Notes under the pieces: generated by a model
What the model was told of the DNA's origin: nothing
Seen by the model: only the letters and a program-made list of their open reading frames with translations
The model's database searches: none
From: Streptomyces sp. NBC_01233
GTDB taxonomy: Bacteria > Actinomycetota > Actinomycetes > Streptomycetales > Streptomycetaceae
Direction of reading: 5' to 3'
DNA: 64,000 nt
Assembly (NCBI RefSeq): GCF_035989305.1
Contig: NZ_CP108514.1
Coordinates: 5,994,501 to 6,058,500 of the forward strand
Part shown: positions 15,648-23,670 of the stretch, piece by piece
How positions within the stretch are numbered: the stretch's first letter is position 1
Layout of the letters: each line of letters starts with the position of its first letter
Position numbers and translations under genes: made by a program

Positions 15648-17012
15648 GTGGGACGACATAGTCGCAAGGCCCCGGGCACGGCCCCGGCCCCGGCTCCTGC
15701 CGAGGCCCCGGCTCCCCTCCCGCCGCAGGCGGAGCCGGCGCCGTGGCCGTACGAGGAACCGCCCGGCGCGTACTGGCCCGAGCCCACCGTGACCCACCAG
15801 GGGTACGTCTCCCAGGACGCGCCGTTCGCCGGCGCGCGGGCCGGGGGCCACCCCCAGCAGTACGAACCCGGCGGCGCCTGGGGGGCCCGACCCGACTCCG
15901 TGTACGGGGACTGGCACGGGGTACCCCGCCCCCGCCGCGCCACCGACGGCGCGGCCCCGGCGGCGGCTCCCGCGGCCGGCGCGGCCCTCCTGGACTCCGA
16001 CACCCCGGCCTTCGGCACCCCCGCGGTGGGCTTCCCGCAGGTGGTCCTGGAACCGCCGGCCCCGGCCCCCGGCCCGGCTCCCGCGCCCGATCCCTTCACC
16101 TCCACCGGGTCGCACCGCCGCGTGCCCGGGCCGCGAAAACCGGTCGATCCCGTCGCGGAGCCGCCCGGCTCCGGCCGCGGCCACAAGGTCCGTACGTACA
16201 CCGGCATGGCGGCCGCGGCCGTCACCACCGTCCTCGCCGTCGTCGTCGCGGGCCAGGTGATCCCGGACGGCGACGCGGCCAAGACCGGCGCGGCGGCCGC
16301 CCCCGACGAGGGCCGGTCCGACACGGCCGCCTCCCGCTCGGACGGCCGCCCCACCCCGGACGCCCCCGCGGCCGCGCCCGCGGCGCCCTCCGCCGCGCCC
16401 GCGCCGGAGCTGACGTACGAGCAGCAGATGGCGCAGCAGCTGCCGATCGACGCGAAGCTCACCGGCCCCGGGACCTTCGACACCGTGCCCGGCGTGGCCA
16501 AGGCCCCCGGCAAGGGCAAGCTCGTGCGCTACCGCGTCGACGTCGAGCAGGGCCTGGGCCTGGACCCGCAGCTCTTCGCCGAGGCGGTCCAGCGCACCCT
16601 CAACGACCCGCGCAGCTGGGCCCACGGGGGCGCGATGACCTTCGAGCGGGTGCCGGGCGGTGAGGCCGATTTCGTGATCACGCTGGCCAGCCCCGGGACC
16701 ACCGGGGTCTGGTGCGCCAAGTCCGACCTCGACACCACCGTCGACAACGTCTCCTGCGACTCCGCGTCGACCCCCCGGGTCATGATCAACGCGTTCCGCT
16801 GGGCGCAGGGCTCCGCGACCTACGGCCCGGACCAGATGTTCGCCTACCGCCAGATGCTCATCAACCACGAGGTCGGCCACCGGCTCGGACACGGGCACGT
16901 GAGCTGCCGCACGCCGGGCGCACTCGCCCCGATCATGCAGCAGCAGACCAAGTCCCTCGACATCGACGGAATCCAGTGCAAGGCCAACCCCTGGGTGTTC
17001 CCGGGAAGTTGA
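15648..17012 (+). CDS. DUF3152 membrane-anchored zincin-type metalloprotease
   Basis: A 454-residue protein whose first 180 residues are a Pro/Ala-rich cytoplasmic region. One transmembrane segment follows (about 186-207, MAAAAVTTVLAVVVAG), then a Pro/Ala linker, and the extracellular DUF3152 domain from about residue 260. The zinc signature is complete: HEVGHRLGHGH near residue 409, the HExxHxxGxxH form of zincins. Four cysteines (in WCAKSD, SCDSAS, SCRTPG, QCKANP) could form disulfides. GTG 15648 was chosen as the first in-frame start after the preceding hydrolase stop. The substrate is unknown; cell-wall or surface-protein processing is possible. Confidence 0.88.
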   Translation: MGRHSRKAPGTAPAPAPAEAPAPLPPQAEPAPWPYEEPPGAYWPEPTVTHQGYVSQDAPFAGARAGGHPQQYEPGGAWGARPDSVYGDWHGVPRPRRATDGAAPAAAPAAGAALLDSDTPAFGTPAVGFPQVVLEPPAPAPGPAPAPDPFTSTGSHRRVPGPRKPVDPVAEPPGSGRGHKVRTYTGMAAAAVTTVLAVVVAGQVIPDGDAAKTGAAAAPDEGRSDTAASRSDGRPTPDAPAAAPAAPSAAPAPELTYEQQMAQQLPIDAKLTGPGTFDTVPGVAKAPGKGKLVRYRVDVEQGLGLDPQLFAEAVQRTLNDPRSWAHGGAMTFERVPGGEADFVITLASPGTTGVWCAKSDLDTTVDNVSCDSASTPRVMINAFRWAQGSATYGPDQMFAYRQMLINHEVGHRLGHGHVSCRTPGALAPIMQQQTKSLDIDGIQCKANPWVFPGS

Positions 17013-17345
17013 TGTCGGCAGCCGCCGCCGGGGCGGGAACCCGCGTTGGCAATCCGTCCGATCATCGGCGATGGTTCTCCGCATGTCGCAGCACCACACC
17101 ATGACCGCGAGCCCCGCCATTGAGCTGGCGCTGCTTGGTGTGACCGCGCACAGCGCGGCCGACATCTTCTGTCGCTGACGCTGCCCGAAGCGCCGCGCCC
17201 TTTTCCGCAATTCGCCGCGCCCGGGTGTACGCATGCCCGCAGGCGCGGCTCTTTCGTCATCGGCGACCCCTTTTCCGGCGCCGATCGCTGCCCCTGGCGT
17301 GGCCTTTTCCTCCCTTTTTCCTTCACGCCGAGAGGTCCTTCTCCG
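17013..17345 (+). promoter_or_regulatory. leader region of the decayed oligopeptide transporter operon
   Basis: These 333 bases contain no full gene. They hold a short candidate leader ORF (17083-17178), then a C/T-rich stretch with several CCCTTTTCC runs (17208-17330) before the truncated substrate-binding-protein start. The layout is that of a former regulated 5' leader. Confidence 0.4.
17083..17178 (+). CDS. candidate 31-aa leader peptide
   Basis: The short ORF reads [13 protein letters not shown] and ends SAADIFCR, followed by TGA; an in-frame ATG lies four codons earlier. Small ORFs ending in Cys-Arg precede some actinobacterial sulfur or transport operons and can act in attenuation. 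Here the downstream operon is decayed, so the leader may have no remaining function. No clear ribosome site is visible; the call rests on position and the terminal residues. Confidence 0.3.
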   Translation: MSQHHTMTASPAIELALLGVTAHSAADIFCR

Positions 17346-17415
17346 ATGTTGCGTCAGTCCCGCATATCGCGCCGCGTGGCCGCGGTCGCCGTCAGCCTCG
17401 TACTGGCCGGGGCGC
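17346..17415 (+). pseudogene. ABC substrate-binding lipoprotein, signal-peptide fragment only
   Basis: Starting from an ATG with GAGAGG upstream, about 23 residues form a signal peptide: [23 protein letters not shown]. The frame then runs into Pro/Arg-rich nonsense exactly where the lipobox cysteine should be. In another frame the sequence continues as a permease. A deletion has apparently removed nearly the whole solute-binding protein and the first permease gene. Confidence 0.6.
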
Positions 17416-17693
17416 CGCCGCCCCGCGGCCCTCGCGGCCGCCGGCGTCCTCGCCCTGCTCGCCCTCACCGCTCCCCTGCTCGCCCAGCTCACCGGCCAGG
17501 ACCCGAACGCGTACCACGACGACCTCGTCGACTCCGCGCGCGGCGGCGTCCCGTACGGCTCCTTCGGCGGGATCTCCGCCGGCCACTGGCTCGGCGTCGA
17601 ACCGGGCACCGGCCGCGACCTGTTCACCCGGCTCGTCCACGGCGCCCGGATCTCCCTGCTCGTCGCCCTCGGCGCCACCGCCGTACAGGGCCG
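17416..17693 (+). pseudogene. oligopeptide ABC permease (DppC/OppC type), N-terminal fragment
   Basis: In the +1 frame about 92 residues match the N-terminal part of DppC/OppC permeases: a first membrane helix ([20 protein letters not shown]), the QDPN motif, and [20 protein letters not shown] followed by [12 protein letters not shown]. The family consensus is HxLGTDxxGRDxxSR. The homology stops at about 17690 and is followed by a short Gly/Cys/Arg-rich stretch and the ATPase, so a second deletion has removed the other membrane helices and probably one ATPase gene. There is no independent start codon. Confidence 0.7.
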
Positions 17694-17734
17694 GTGCGGC
17701 CGGGCTGGACGGTGCGGCCGGGCCGGGAAGTGCG

Positions 17735-18540
17735 GTGCGGTTCGATGAGCCCGTGGTCGAAGTCTTCGGGCTGCGACGGGAGTCCGGGCGGGGGAAGCGG
17801 CGGGTCGTGGCCGTCGGCGGGGTGTCCCTCGCCGTGCGGGCCGGGGAGACGCTGGGGATCGTGGGGGAGAGCGGCAGCGGCAAGAGCACGCTCGGGCGGA
17901 TGCTCGTCGGGCTGCTGGAGCCCACCTCCGGGCAGATCCGCCGGAACGGCGCCCGGGCCGGCGGGATCGCGGACGGCGTGCAGAGGTGTTCCAGGACCCG
18001 GTGTCCTCCCTCAATCCGCGCCGCTCCATCGGCGAGTCCATCGCCGACCCGCTGCGCGCGGCCGGGGAGCGGGACGAGGCGGCGGTGCGGGCACGGGTCG
18101 GCGAGCTGCTGCTGCGCGTCGGGCTGGAGCCCGGGCACTGCGACCGCCACCCGCACGGGTTCAGCGGCGGCCAGCGCCAGCGGGTCGGCATCGCCCGGGC
18201 CCTGGCGCCCCGCCCCCGGCTGATCGTCTGCGACGAGCCGGTCCCGGCCCTCGACGTGACCACGCAGGCACAGGTCACCGCGCTGCTGGCGGAACTCCAG
18301 CGGGAGCTCGGCATCGCCCTGGTCTTCATCGCGCACGACCTGGCGTTGGTCCGGCAGGTCAGCGACCGGGTGGCCGTCATGCGGGCCGGCGAGGTCGTGG
18401 GGGAGGGCCCGGTGGACGAGGGCTACGACCGCCCGGCCCACGCCTGCACCCGCCAGTTGCCGGCCGCCGTCCCGACACTGGATCCCGTACTGGCCGACGA
18501 GCGCCGCACCTCGCGGCAGGAGGCCTTCGCCCAGGCCGTA
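17735..18540 (+). pseudogene. oligopeptide ABC transporter ATPase (DppF type), frameshifted
   Basis: A GTG at 17735 opens an ABC ATPase with Walker [10 protein letters not shown]. At about 17983-17986 the frame shifts: CAGAGGTGTTCCAGG is one base short of the expected Q-loop coding sequence for QMVFQDP. The rest continues in another frame, with [15 protein letters not shown] (signature), CDEPVPALDV (Walker B) and AHDLALVRQVS (H-loop). It ends with TRQLPAAVPTLDP but has no stop codon, and the frame reads on into the glycosyltransferase gene. All catalytic motifs survive, so decay looks recent. Confidence 0.8.
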
Positions 18541-18600
18541 CTTCTAGCGTGCTCGAACGCGAACCGTACGGGAAAGTTACGACTCTTCACCCCTTCCGGT

Positions 18601-18628
18601 GGCGCGACGGACAACCGTCCGTCGCGCC
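18601..18628 (+). terminator. hairpin between the ATPase remnant and glycosyltransferase
   Basis: A perfect 12-bp stem (18601-18612 with 18617-18628) and a four-base AACC loop are followed by TT. It would isolate the polysaccharide operon from upstream transcription, or serve as a leader attenuator of it. Confidence 0.55.
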
Positions 18629-18702
18629 TTCGGCAGATCCGCTTGAGTTCTCCCGCGGCGGGTCGCCTGACCGACGGCGACCGCCTGAACGGGAGATCGG
18701 GG

Positions 18703-20322
18703 GTGCCACTCGTGCGGATCGGACTGGTCACGGAAGGTGGTTATCCGTATGCCACGGGAGAGGCGAGGCTGTGGTGCGACCGGCTCGTGCGCGGGCTCCC
18801 GCAGCACGAGTTCGAGCTCTACGCACTGAGCCGCAGCGCCGAGCAGGAAAGCACACGGGTCCCGCTGCCCGAGCACGTCACCCGCGTCCGGACGGCCCCC
18901 CTGTGGGCCCCCGCCGACGACGGACGGAGCTACTCCCGGCGCGAGCGCCGACGGTTCGGCGACTGCTTCCGGGAGCTGGTCCAGGGGATCTGTGCCGGCG
19001 CACCCGACGCCTTCGCCTCCGGGCTGTACGGACTCGCCGAACTCGCCCGCGAACAGGGCGGGTTGTACGCGGCGCTGCGCTCCGAGTCCGCGGTGCGCGC
19101 GCTGGAGTCCGCCTGCCGGGCGCCGGGCGCGAGCGGCACCGTACGGGCGGCGCAGGTGACCGACCTCCTGGAGTTCGTGGACGAACTGGAGCGGATGCTG
19201 CGGCCGTTGTCCCTCGACTGGTACGAGGACCCCGGCGGTCTCGGCGCAGCCGACATCTGCCACGCGGCGGCGGGCGGGGTGGCGGCCCTCCCGGGGCTGC
19301 TGGCCAAACGCTTCTGCGGAGTCCCGCTGCTGGTGACCGAGTACGGGGTCCAGCTCCGGGCCCACTACCTCGCCCAGCTCGACGCACGGCGCGAGCCGGC
19401 CGACCGCCCCGCCCTTCGGGCCCTGCTCGCGGCCTTCCACCTCCGGCTGGCCGCCGAGATCTACGCCCGGGCCGACTTCCTGACCCCCGGGAACGCGCAC
19501 GCCCGGCGCTGGCAGGAGAAGTGCGGAGCCACCCGGGAACGGCTGCGCACCGTCTACCCGGGGATGGAGGCGGACCGATTCGCCACCGTCGGCGAGGCCG
19601 TGGACTGCGGGGATCCCGACACGCTCGTGTGGGTCGGCCGGATAGAGCCCGCCAAGGACCTCATCGCCCTGCTGCACGCCTTCGCCGAGGTCCGCAGGGC
19701 CGCGCCCCACACCCGGCTGCGGATCTTCGCCACGGCCGCGGCCCCCGGCTACCTCGCCGACTGCCGCTCCCTGGCCGCGCAGCTCTTCCCCGACGAGGCC
19801 GCCGACGCGGTCACGGTCGGGGAGAACCCCGTCACCTTCGAGGAGATCGGCGGACCCGACGCGCCCTCCTCGGCCGAGGCGTACGGCGCCGGGCGCGTCG
19901 TCGTGCTGTCCTCCGTCATCGAGGGCTTCCCGGTCACCCTGGCCGAGGCGATGTTCTGCGGCCGGGCCACCGTCTCCACCGACGTGGGCGCGGTGTTCGA
20001 GGTCATCGGCGGCACCGGGCTCGTCGTCCCGCCGCGCAATCCCCGGGCGCTCGCCGACGCCTGCCTGTCGCTGCTGCGCGATCCCGAGCGGGCGCAGCGG
20101 CTGGGCGCGGCCGGCCGGGCGCGGGCCCTGGAGCTCTTCACCGTCGAGCAGAACGTGGCGGCCTTCCAGGAGATCTACCTGCGGCTGCTGGCCAAGGGCT
20201 CCGCCCGGCCGGCCGGGGAGGTCCCCTTCGCCCGGCCCCCGGAGGCGCGGGTACCGGGCCACTGGACCAGTCCGACGTGGGCCGAGCCCCTGCCGGACTC
20301 GACCCCGGAGGCCGCCGTATGA
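18703..20322 (+). CDS. PelF-like glycosyltransferase (GT4, DUF3492)
   Basis: The 539-residue enzyme belongs to the DUF3492/PelF branch of GT4 glycosyltransferases, cytoplasmic enzymes that polymerise or extend polysaccharides from nucleotide sugars. The N-terminal Rossmann domain begins RIGLVTEGGYPYATGEARLW, and VTEYGVQLRAHYLA marks the PelF acceptor region. The C-terminal donor domain has VWVGRIEPAKDLI, the E-x7-E motif in VIEGFPVTLAEAM, and VVPPRNPRALADA. GTG 18703 has GGGAG seven bases upstream; GTG 18712 is the alternative. The frame is open upstream into the ATPase pseudogene. Its stop overlaps the next start (ATGA). It heads the four-gene cluster. Confidence 0.85.
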   Translation: MPLVRIGLVTEGGYPYATGEARLWCDRLVRGLPQHEFELYALSRSAEQESTRVPLPEHVTRVRTAPLWAPADDGRSYSRRERRRFGDCFRELVQGICAGAPDAFASGLYGLAELAREQGGLYAALRSESAVRALESACRAPGASGTVRAAQVTDLLEFVDELERMLRPLSLDWYEDPGGLGAADICHAAAGGVAALPGLLAKRFCGVPLLVTEYGVQLRAHYLAQLDARREPADRPALRALLAAFHLRLAAEIYARADFLTPGNAHARRWQEKCGATRERLRTVYPGMEADRFATVGEAVDCGDPDTLVWVGRIEPAKDLIALLHAFAEVRRAAPHTRLRIFATAAAPGYLADCRSLAAQLFPDEAADAVTVGENPVTFEEIGGPDAPSSAEAYGAGRVVVLSSVIEGFPVTLAEAMFCGRATVSTDVGAVFEVIGGTGLVVPPRNPRALADACLSLLRDPERAQRLGAAGRARALELFTVEQNVAAFQEIYLRLLAKGSARPAGEVPFARPPEARVPGHWTSPTWAEPLPDSTPEAAV

Positions 20323-21722
20323 CCACCACCGACCCCCAGATCACCGCCCCACCGCGCAGCCCCCTCACAGCCTCGCCCGAGGCAGATCCTGCCCCGCCGG
20401 AGGCACCCGAGGCCTGCCTCCTCGCACCCTCGCCCGAGGTAGATCCTGCCCCGCCGGAGGCACCCGAGGCCTGCCTCCTCGCACCCTTGCCTGAGGCAGA
20501 TCCTGCCCCGCCGGAGGCACCCGAGGCCTGGCTTCTTGCGGCCCCGCCTGAGGCAAATCCAGCCCCACAGGCGGCACTTCAGGCCTGGGAGCTCGCAGCC
20601 TCGGCCGCGGCACATCCAGCCTCGCCGGTGATTGAGGCGCGGGGTCCGGGGCAGAGCCCCGGGAACGGTGCCGCAGGTGTGATGACGTCCTCTGGTGCAC
20701 GGTCCGGCGCGACGCCGTTGCCGGGGGCGCTGCCCCCGGACCCCCGCGCCTCAAACGCCGGCGGGGCTGAGTTCGCCGCCGGCGGGGCTGGGTTTGTCCC
20801 GGGCGGGGCGGGAAGTGCGGGCCCCCGCGCCTCGATCGACGAGGCGGCTGCGAGGCCGCCCCGGCGGCGGGGCGGTGGGGACCCGGTCAAGGCGTTGTTG
20901 CACCGGCACCGGGAGCTGTGCGAGCGGGCCGTGGACCCGCTCGAGATCGCCGCCGGGCTGGAAGCCCACGGCATCACCGACCGCACCGCCGCACGCTTCC
21001 GCCACCGTGACGTCTTCTCGCTCGCCGAAGAGCTGTACGCCCGGAGCCCGCGCGGGGAGCACCCCGGCGCCCAGCCCGGCCGGGCCCCCGCAGGGACCTC
21101 CGCAGGGGTCTCCGCCTTCCGGGGCTTCGGCTACGCGCTGCTGCCCGGGGCCCTCGCGTTCGGAGCGGCCGCCGCCGGGCAGGCGTGGGCGGGGCCCGTC
21201 GCCGTGGCCGTCACCGTCGCCGCCCTGGTGCGGCCGGGGCGGACCGCCGGGGGCCGGTTCCCCTACGCCGCGCACCTGCTGGCCGCGGCCCTCGTGGGCT
21301 GGGCCGCGCACCGGCACGGCGCCGCCCTCGCCGTCGCCCTCGCACTGGCCGTCGCCCCCGGGCACCTGCTCGCCGCCGCGTTCGCCGCCGGGGCCCGGGC
21401 CCGGCTCGGCGGGAGCCGCGCGCTGGAGGACTTCGCGGACCGGGCCCGGCCCCTGCTCGTCGCGACCGTCGCCGTGTTCACCGGGGCTGCCGCGGGGGCG
21501 GCCGCGCTCGCCGGCACCCCGCTCCCGGTGGCGGTGCCGCTCGCCCTGGTGCTGTTCCTGACCCGGCTCCTGCTGCGGCACGGCGCCCACCGCGGTCCCG
21601 TCGGAGCCGCACTCGCCGTCGCCCTGCTCCCGGTGCCGCCGGCGGCACTCGCCGCCGCGGCCGGGCTCCTCGTACACGCCGTCCTCGCCCTGTCCCGTGC
21701 GTCCGCGCATGCGCGGCCCTGA
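20319..21722 (+). CDS. polytopic membrane protein of the PelF-type cluster
   Basis: The 467-residue protein overlaps the glycosyltransferase by four bases. Residues 1-175 are low-complexity Pro/Ala/Glu sequence with four 19-residue repeats and an embedded dispersed repeat. A conserved cytoplasmic segment (about 190-245) contains ALLHRHRELCERAVDPLEIAAGLE and GITDRTAARFRHRDVFSLAEELY. From about 265 to 460 there are roughly eight hydrophobic helices. I know no named family. By context it may anchor the glycosyltransferase or export its product, but it is not recognisably PelG, PelE or a flippase. Confidence 0.7.
   Translation: MTTTDPQITAPPRSPLTASPEADPAPPEAPEACLLAPSPEVDPAPPEAPEACLLAPLPEADPAPPEAPEAWLLAAPPEANPAPQAALQAWELAASAAAHPASPVIEARGPGQSPGNGAAGVMTSSGARSGATPLPGALPPDPRASNAGGAEFAAGGAGFVPGGAGSAGPRASIDEAAARPPRRRGGGDPVKALLHRHRELCERAVDPLEIAAGLEAHGITDRTAARFRHRDVFSLAEELYARSPRGEHPGAQPGRAPAGTSAGVSAFRGFGYALLPGALAFGAAAAGQAWAGPVAVAVTVAALVRPGRTAGGRFPYAAHLLAAALVGWAAHRHGAALAVALALAVAPGHLLAAAFAAGARARLGGSRALEDFADRARPLLVATVAVFTGAAAGAAALAGTPLPVAVPLALVLFLTRLLLRHGAHRGPVGAALAVALLPVPPAALAAAAGLLVHAVLALSRASAHARP
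20379..20606. repeat. 57-bp coding tandem repeat, four copies
   Basis: Units begin at 20379, 20436, 20493 and 20550, each 57 bp (19 residues). The first three are almost identical in DNA and encode EADPAPPEAPEACLLAPSP-like units; the fourth is diverged. The repeats lie in the disordered N-terminal part of the membrane protein. Confidence 0.9.
20632..20775. repeat. inverted pair of dispersed GC-rich repeats inside a CDS
   Basis: TTGAGGCGCGGGGTCCGGGG (from about 20633) and an inverted relative (about 20715-20765, ending CCCGCGCCTCAAACGCCGGC) face each other across about 45 bases. The same element occurs in intergenic DNA at 54821 and 62819. Here it is translated in frame. Confidence 0.75.
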
Positions 21723-21818
21723 CGGCGCGGGGACGACCACCGACCTTCGGAGCCGACGCCGAGGCGCTTTACCCGTACCCCGCCCCATCCATCCACCCGT
21801 CCGCAAGGAGAAACAGAC

Positions 21819-21857
21819 ATGACCGGCCAGCCAACCAACCAAGGGGTCACGCGATGA
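21819..21857 (+). CDS. 12-codon mini-ORF coupled to the epimerase start
   Basis: AAGGAG (21805-21810) lies eight bases before an ATG that opens MTGQPTNQGVTR and ends in TGA overlapping the epimerase ATG (ATGA). It may tune epimerase translation by reinitiation, or be fortuitous; the epimerase also has its own AAGGGG site. Confidence 0.3.
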   Translation: MTGQPTNQGVTR

Positions 21858-22864
21858 GGGTGCTGCTGATCGGAGCCAACGGATACCTCGGCCGCTACGT
21901 CGCCGACCGGCTGCTCGCCGACCCCGCCGTCCAGCTCACCGCGCTCGGCCGCGGCGACGACGCCGACGTCCGCTTCGACCTCGCCACCGGCAGCCCCGGC
22001 GCGCTCACCCGCTTCCTGGACGCCGTTCACCCCGGCGTCGTCATCAACTGTGCCGGCGCCACCCGGGGCGGGGCCCGGGAGCTCACCCGGCACAACACCG
22101 TCGCCGTCGCCACGATCTGCGAGTCGCTGCGCCGCAGCGGCTGCGGGGCGCGCCTCGTCCAGCTCGGCTGCGCCGCCGAGTACGGGCCCAGCCAGCCCGG
22201 ATCCTCCACGGCCGAGGACGCCGTGCCGAGACCCGGCGGGCCGTACGGCGTCAGCAAACTGGCCGCCACCGAGCTCGTGCTCGGCTCCGGGCTGGACGCC
22301 GTCGTCCTGCGGATCTTCTCGCCGGTGGGCCCCGGCACCCCCGCCGGATCCCCGCTCGGCCGGCTCGCCGAGGCCATGCGCCGCGCGATGCAGTCGGGCG
22401 ACGGCGAGCTGAAGCTCAGCGGGCTCGGCGTCCAGCGCGACTTCGTCGACGTGCGGGACGTGGCGCGGGCCGTGCACGCCGCCTCCCTGTCCGCCGCCCA
22501 GGGCGTCGTCAACATCGGCACCGGCCGGGCGGTCCGGCTGCGGGACGCGGCCGCCGTCCTGGCCCGGGTCGCCGGGTACGGAGGAGCCCTGCACGAGCTG
22601 GACGTCCCGCACGGCGGATCCCCGCAGGGGCACCCGCATCCCGGCCGACCGGCCGGGCTCGCCTCCATCGGATCTCCCCGCTCCGAGGCCACCGCGGAGC
22701 AGCTCTCGGCCGCGGCCCCCCAGCCGTACCCGTACCCCGACGGCTGCGGGGCCTGGCAGCAGGCGGACGTCCGTACCGCCCGCGACCGGCTCGGCTGGCG
22801 GCCCCGGATCAACCTGGAGGAATCCCTCGCGGACATCTGGATGGAGGCGGCGTGCCGCATCTGA
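21854..22864 (+). CDS. NAD-dependent nucleotide-sugar epimerase/dehydratase
   Basis: A 336-residue extended SDR protein. The NAD(P)-binding glycine motif is GANGYLG (residues 7-13). The active-site Tyr-Lys pair is YGVSKLAA (about 135-142), preceded by a CAAEYG segment. FVDVRDVARA is the typical epimerase motif at about 198-207. The C-terminal WRPRINLEESLADIW matches UDP-hexose epimerases. It probably supplies an activated sugar for the PelF-like transferase. Its 3' end overlaps the spherulin-4 gene by 13 bp, so the genes are coupled. Confidence 0.85.
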   Translation: MRVLLIGANGYLGRYVADRLLADPAVQLTALGRGDDADVRFDLATGSPGALTRFLDAVHPGVVINCAGATRGGARELTRHNTVAVATICESLRRSGCGARLVQLGCAAEYGPSQPGSSTAEDAVPRPGGPYGVSKLAATELVLGSGLDAVVLRIFSPVGPGTPAGSPLGRLAEAMRRAMQSGDGELKLSGLGVQRDFVDVRDVARAVHAASLSAAQGVVNIGTGRAVRLRDAAAVLARVAGYGGALHELDVPHGGSPQGHPHPGRPAGLASIGSPRSEATAEQLSAAAPQPYPYPDGCGAWQQADVRTARDRLGWRPRINLEESLADIWMEAACRI

Positions 22865-23607
22865 CCACGCCGCCGGGGGCGATGACCGCCGCCGCGACCG
22901 AGGCCGGCCGCCTCGGCCTCGGCATCCCCGGCTACGCACACCCGCTGCTCGCACCGGTCGAGTGGGCCGAGCTGACCCGCCCCGGCACCCCGTTGCACTG
23001 GGCCGTGCTCAACGTCACGGACGGTCCCGGCGGGCGGCCCGACCCGCACTGCACGGAAGCGGCGGCGAAGCTGCACGGCGCGGACGGCAGGGTCCTCGGC
23101 CATCTCGCGATGCGGGACGGATCGCGGTCCTTCGGGGAGCTGATCTCCGACGCCCACCGCTTCCGCGACTGGTACGGGGTCGGCGGTTTCTACCTGGCGG
23201 ACGCCCCGGCCGACCAGGCGGGTCTGGCCTCGGTGTGCCGGGTCGTCGAGACCCTGCGCGGTCTCGGGGAGGACCTGCGGATCGTGCTCGGGCACGGCAC
23301 GCACCCGTACGAGGGCTATGCGGAGGCCGCCGACCAGCTGGTCACCTTCTCCGGGGCCTGGGCCGACTACCGGTGGTCGCAGGTCGCGGAGTGGACCGCC
23401 GACCATCCGGCGGAGCGGTTCTGCCACTTGGTCCACGGGGTGCCGCGCACGCACCTGGAGGAGGCGATGCGGATCGCCCGCTGGCAGGGCGCGGGCACCA
23501 TCTGGTTCACGGACCGGCGCGCCGTCGGCGACCGTGACCCGTGGGCCTCGATGCCCGGGTACTGGGACGAAATCGTCTCACGAATTGGGACAGGTGTCTT
23601 GGAATGA
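22852..23607 (+). CDS. spherulin-4 family protein (GH135/Sph3-like)
   Basis: A 251-residue protein of the spherulation-specific family 4, a TIM-barrel family whose fungal member Sph3 hydrolyses galactosamine-containing polysaccharide. Visible marks are GIPGYAHPLLAP, HWAVLNVTDGPGG (strand 2), GHLAMRD, the acidic YGVGGFYLADAP segment with the conserved Asp, and TFSGAWADYRWSQ. There is no signal peptide from the GTG at 22852 (GGAGG upstream), so a secreted role needs another export route or a cytoplasmic one. It is the last gene of the polysaccharide cluster and could trim or release the polymer. Confidence 0.82.
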   Translation: MPHLTTPPGAMTAAATEAGRLGLGIPGYAHPLLAPVEWAELTRPGTPLHWAVLNVTDGPGGRPDPHCTEAAAKLHGADGRVLGHLAMRDGSRSFGELISDAHRFRDWYGVGGFYLADAPADQAGLASVCRVVETLRGLGEDLRIVLGHGTHPYEGYAEAADQLVTFSGAWADYRWSQVAEWTADHPAERFCHLVHGVPRTHLEEAMRIARWQGAGTIWFTDRRAVGDRDPWASMPGYWDEIVSRIGTGVLE

Positions 23608-23670
23608 AGACGGGCGTGGCAGTGTTACGGAGAGAACCACCGTTAAGACGTAACCATCTACGGAGTCCCC

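Noticed and set aside
17346..21722. One open frame of 1,458 codons across the transporter remnant and glycosyltransferase
   Set aside because: It follows the real frame only at its start (signal peptide) and end (membrane protein). The middle is an antiframe of the glycosyltransferase, full of Arg/Pro/Gly.
22852..22990. Signal peptide on the spherulin-4 protein
   Set aside because: The N-terminus is Pro/Thr/Ala-rich without a hydrophobic core, and an upstream in-frame start with a better signal is not available.
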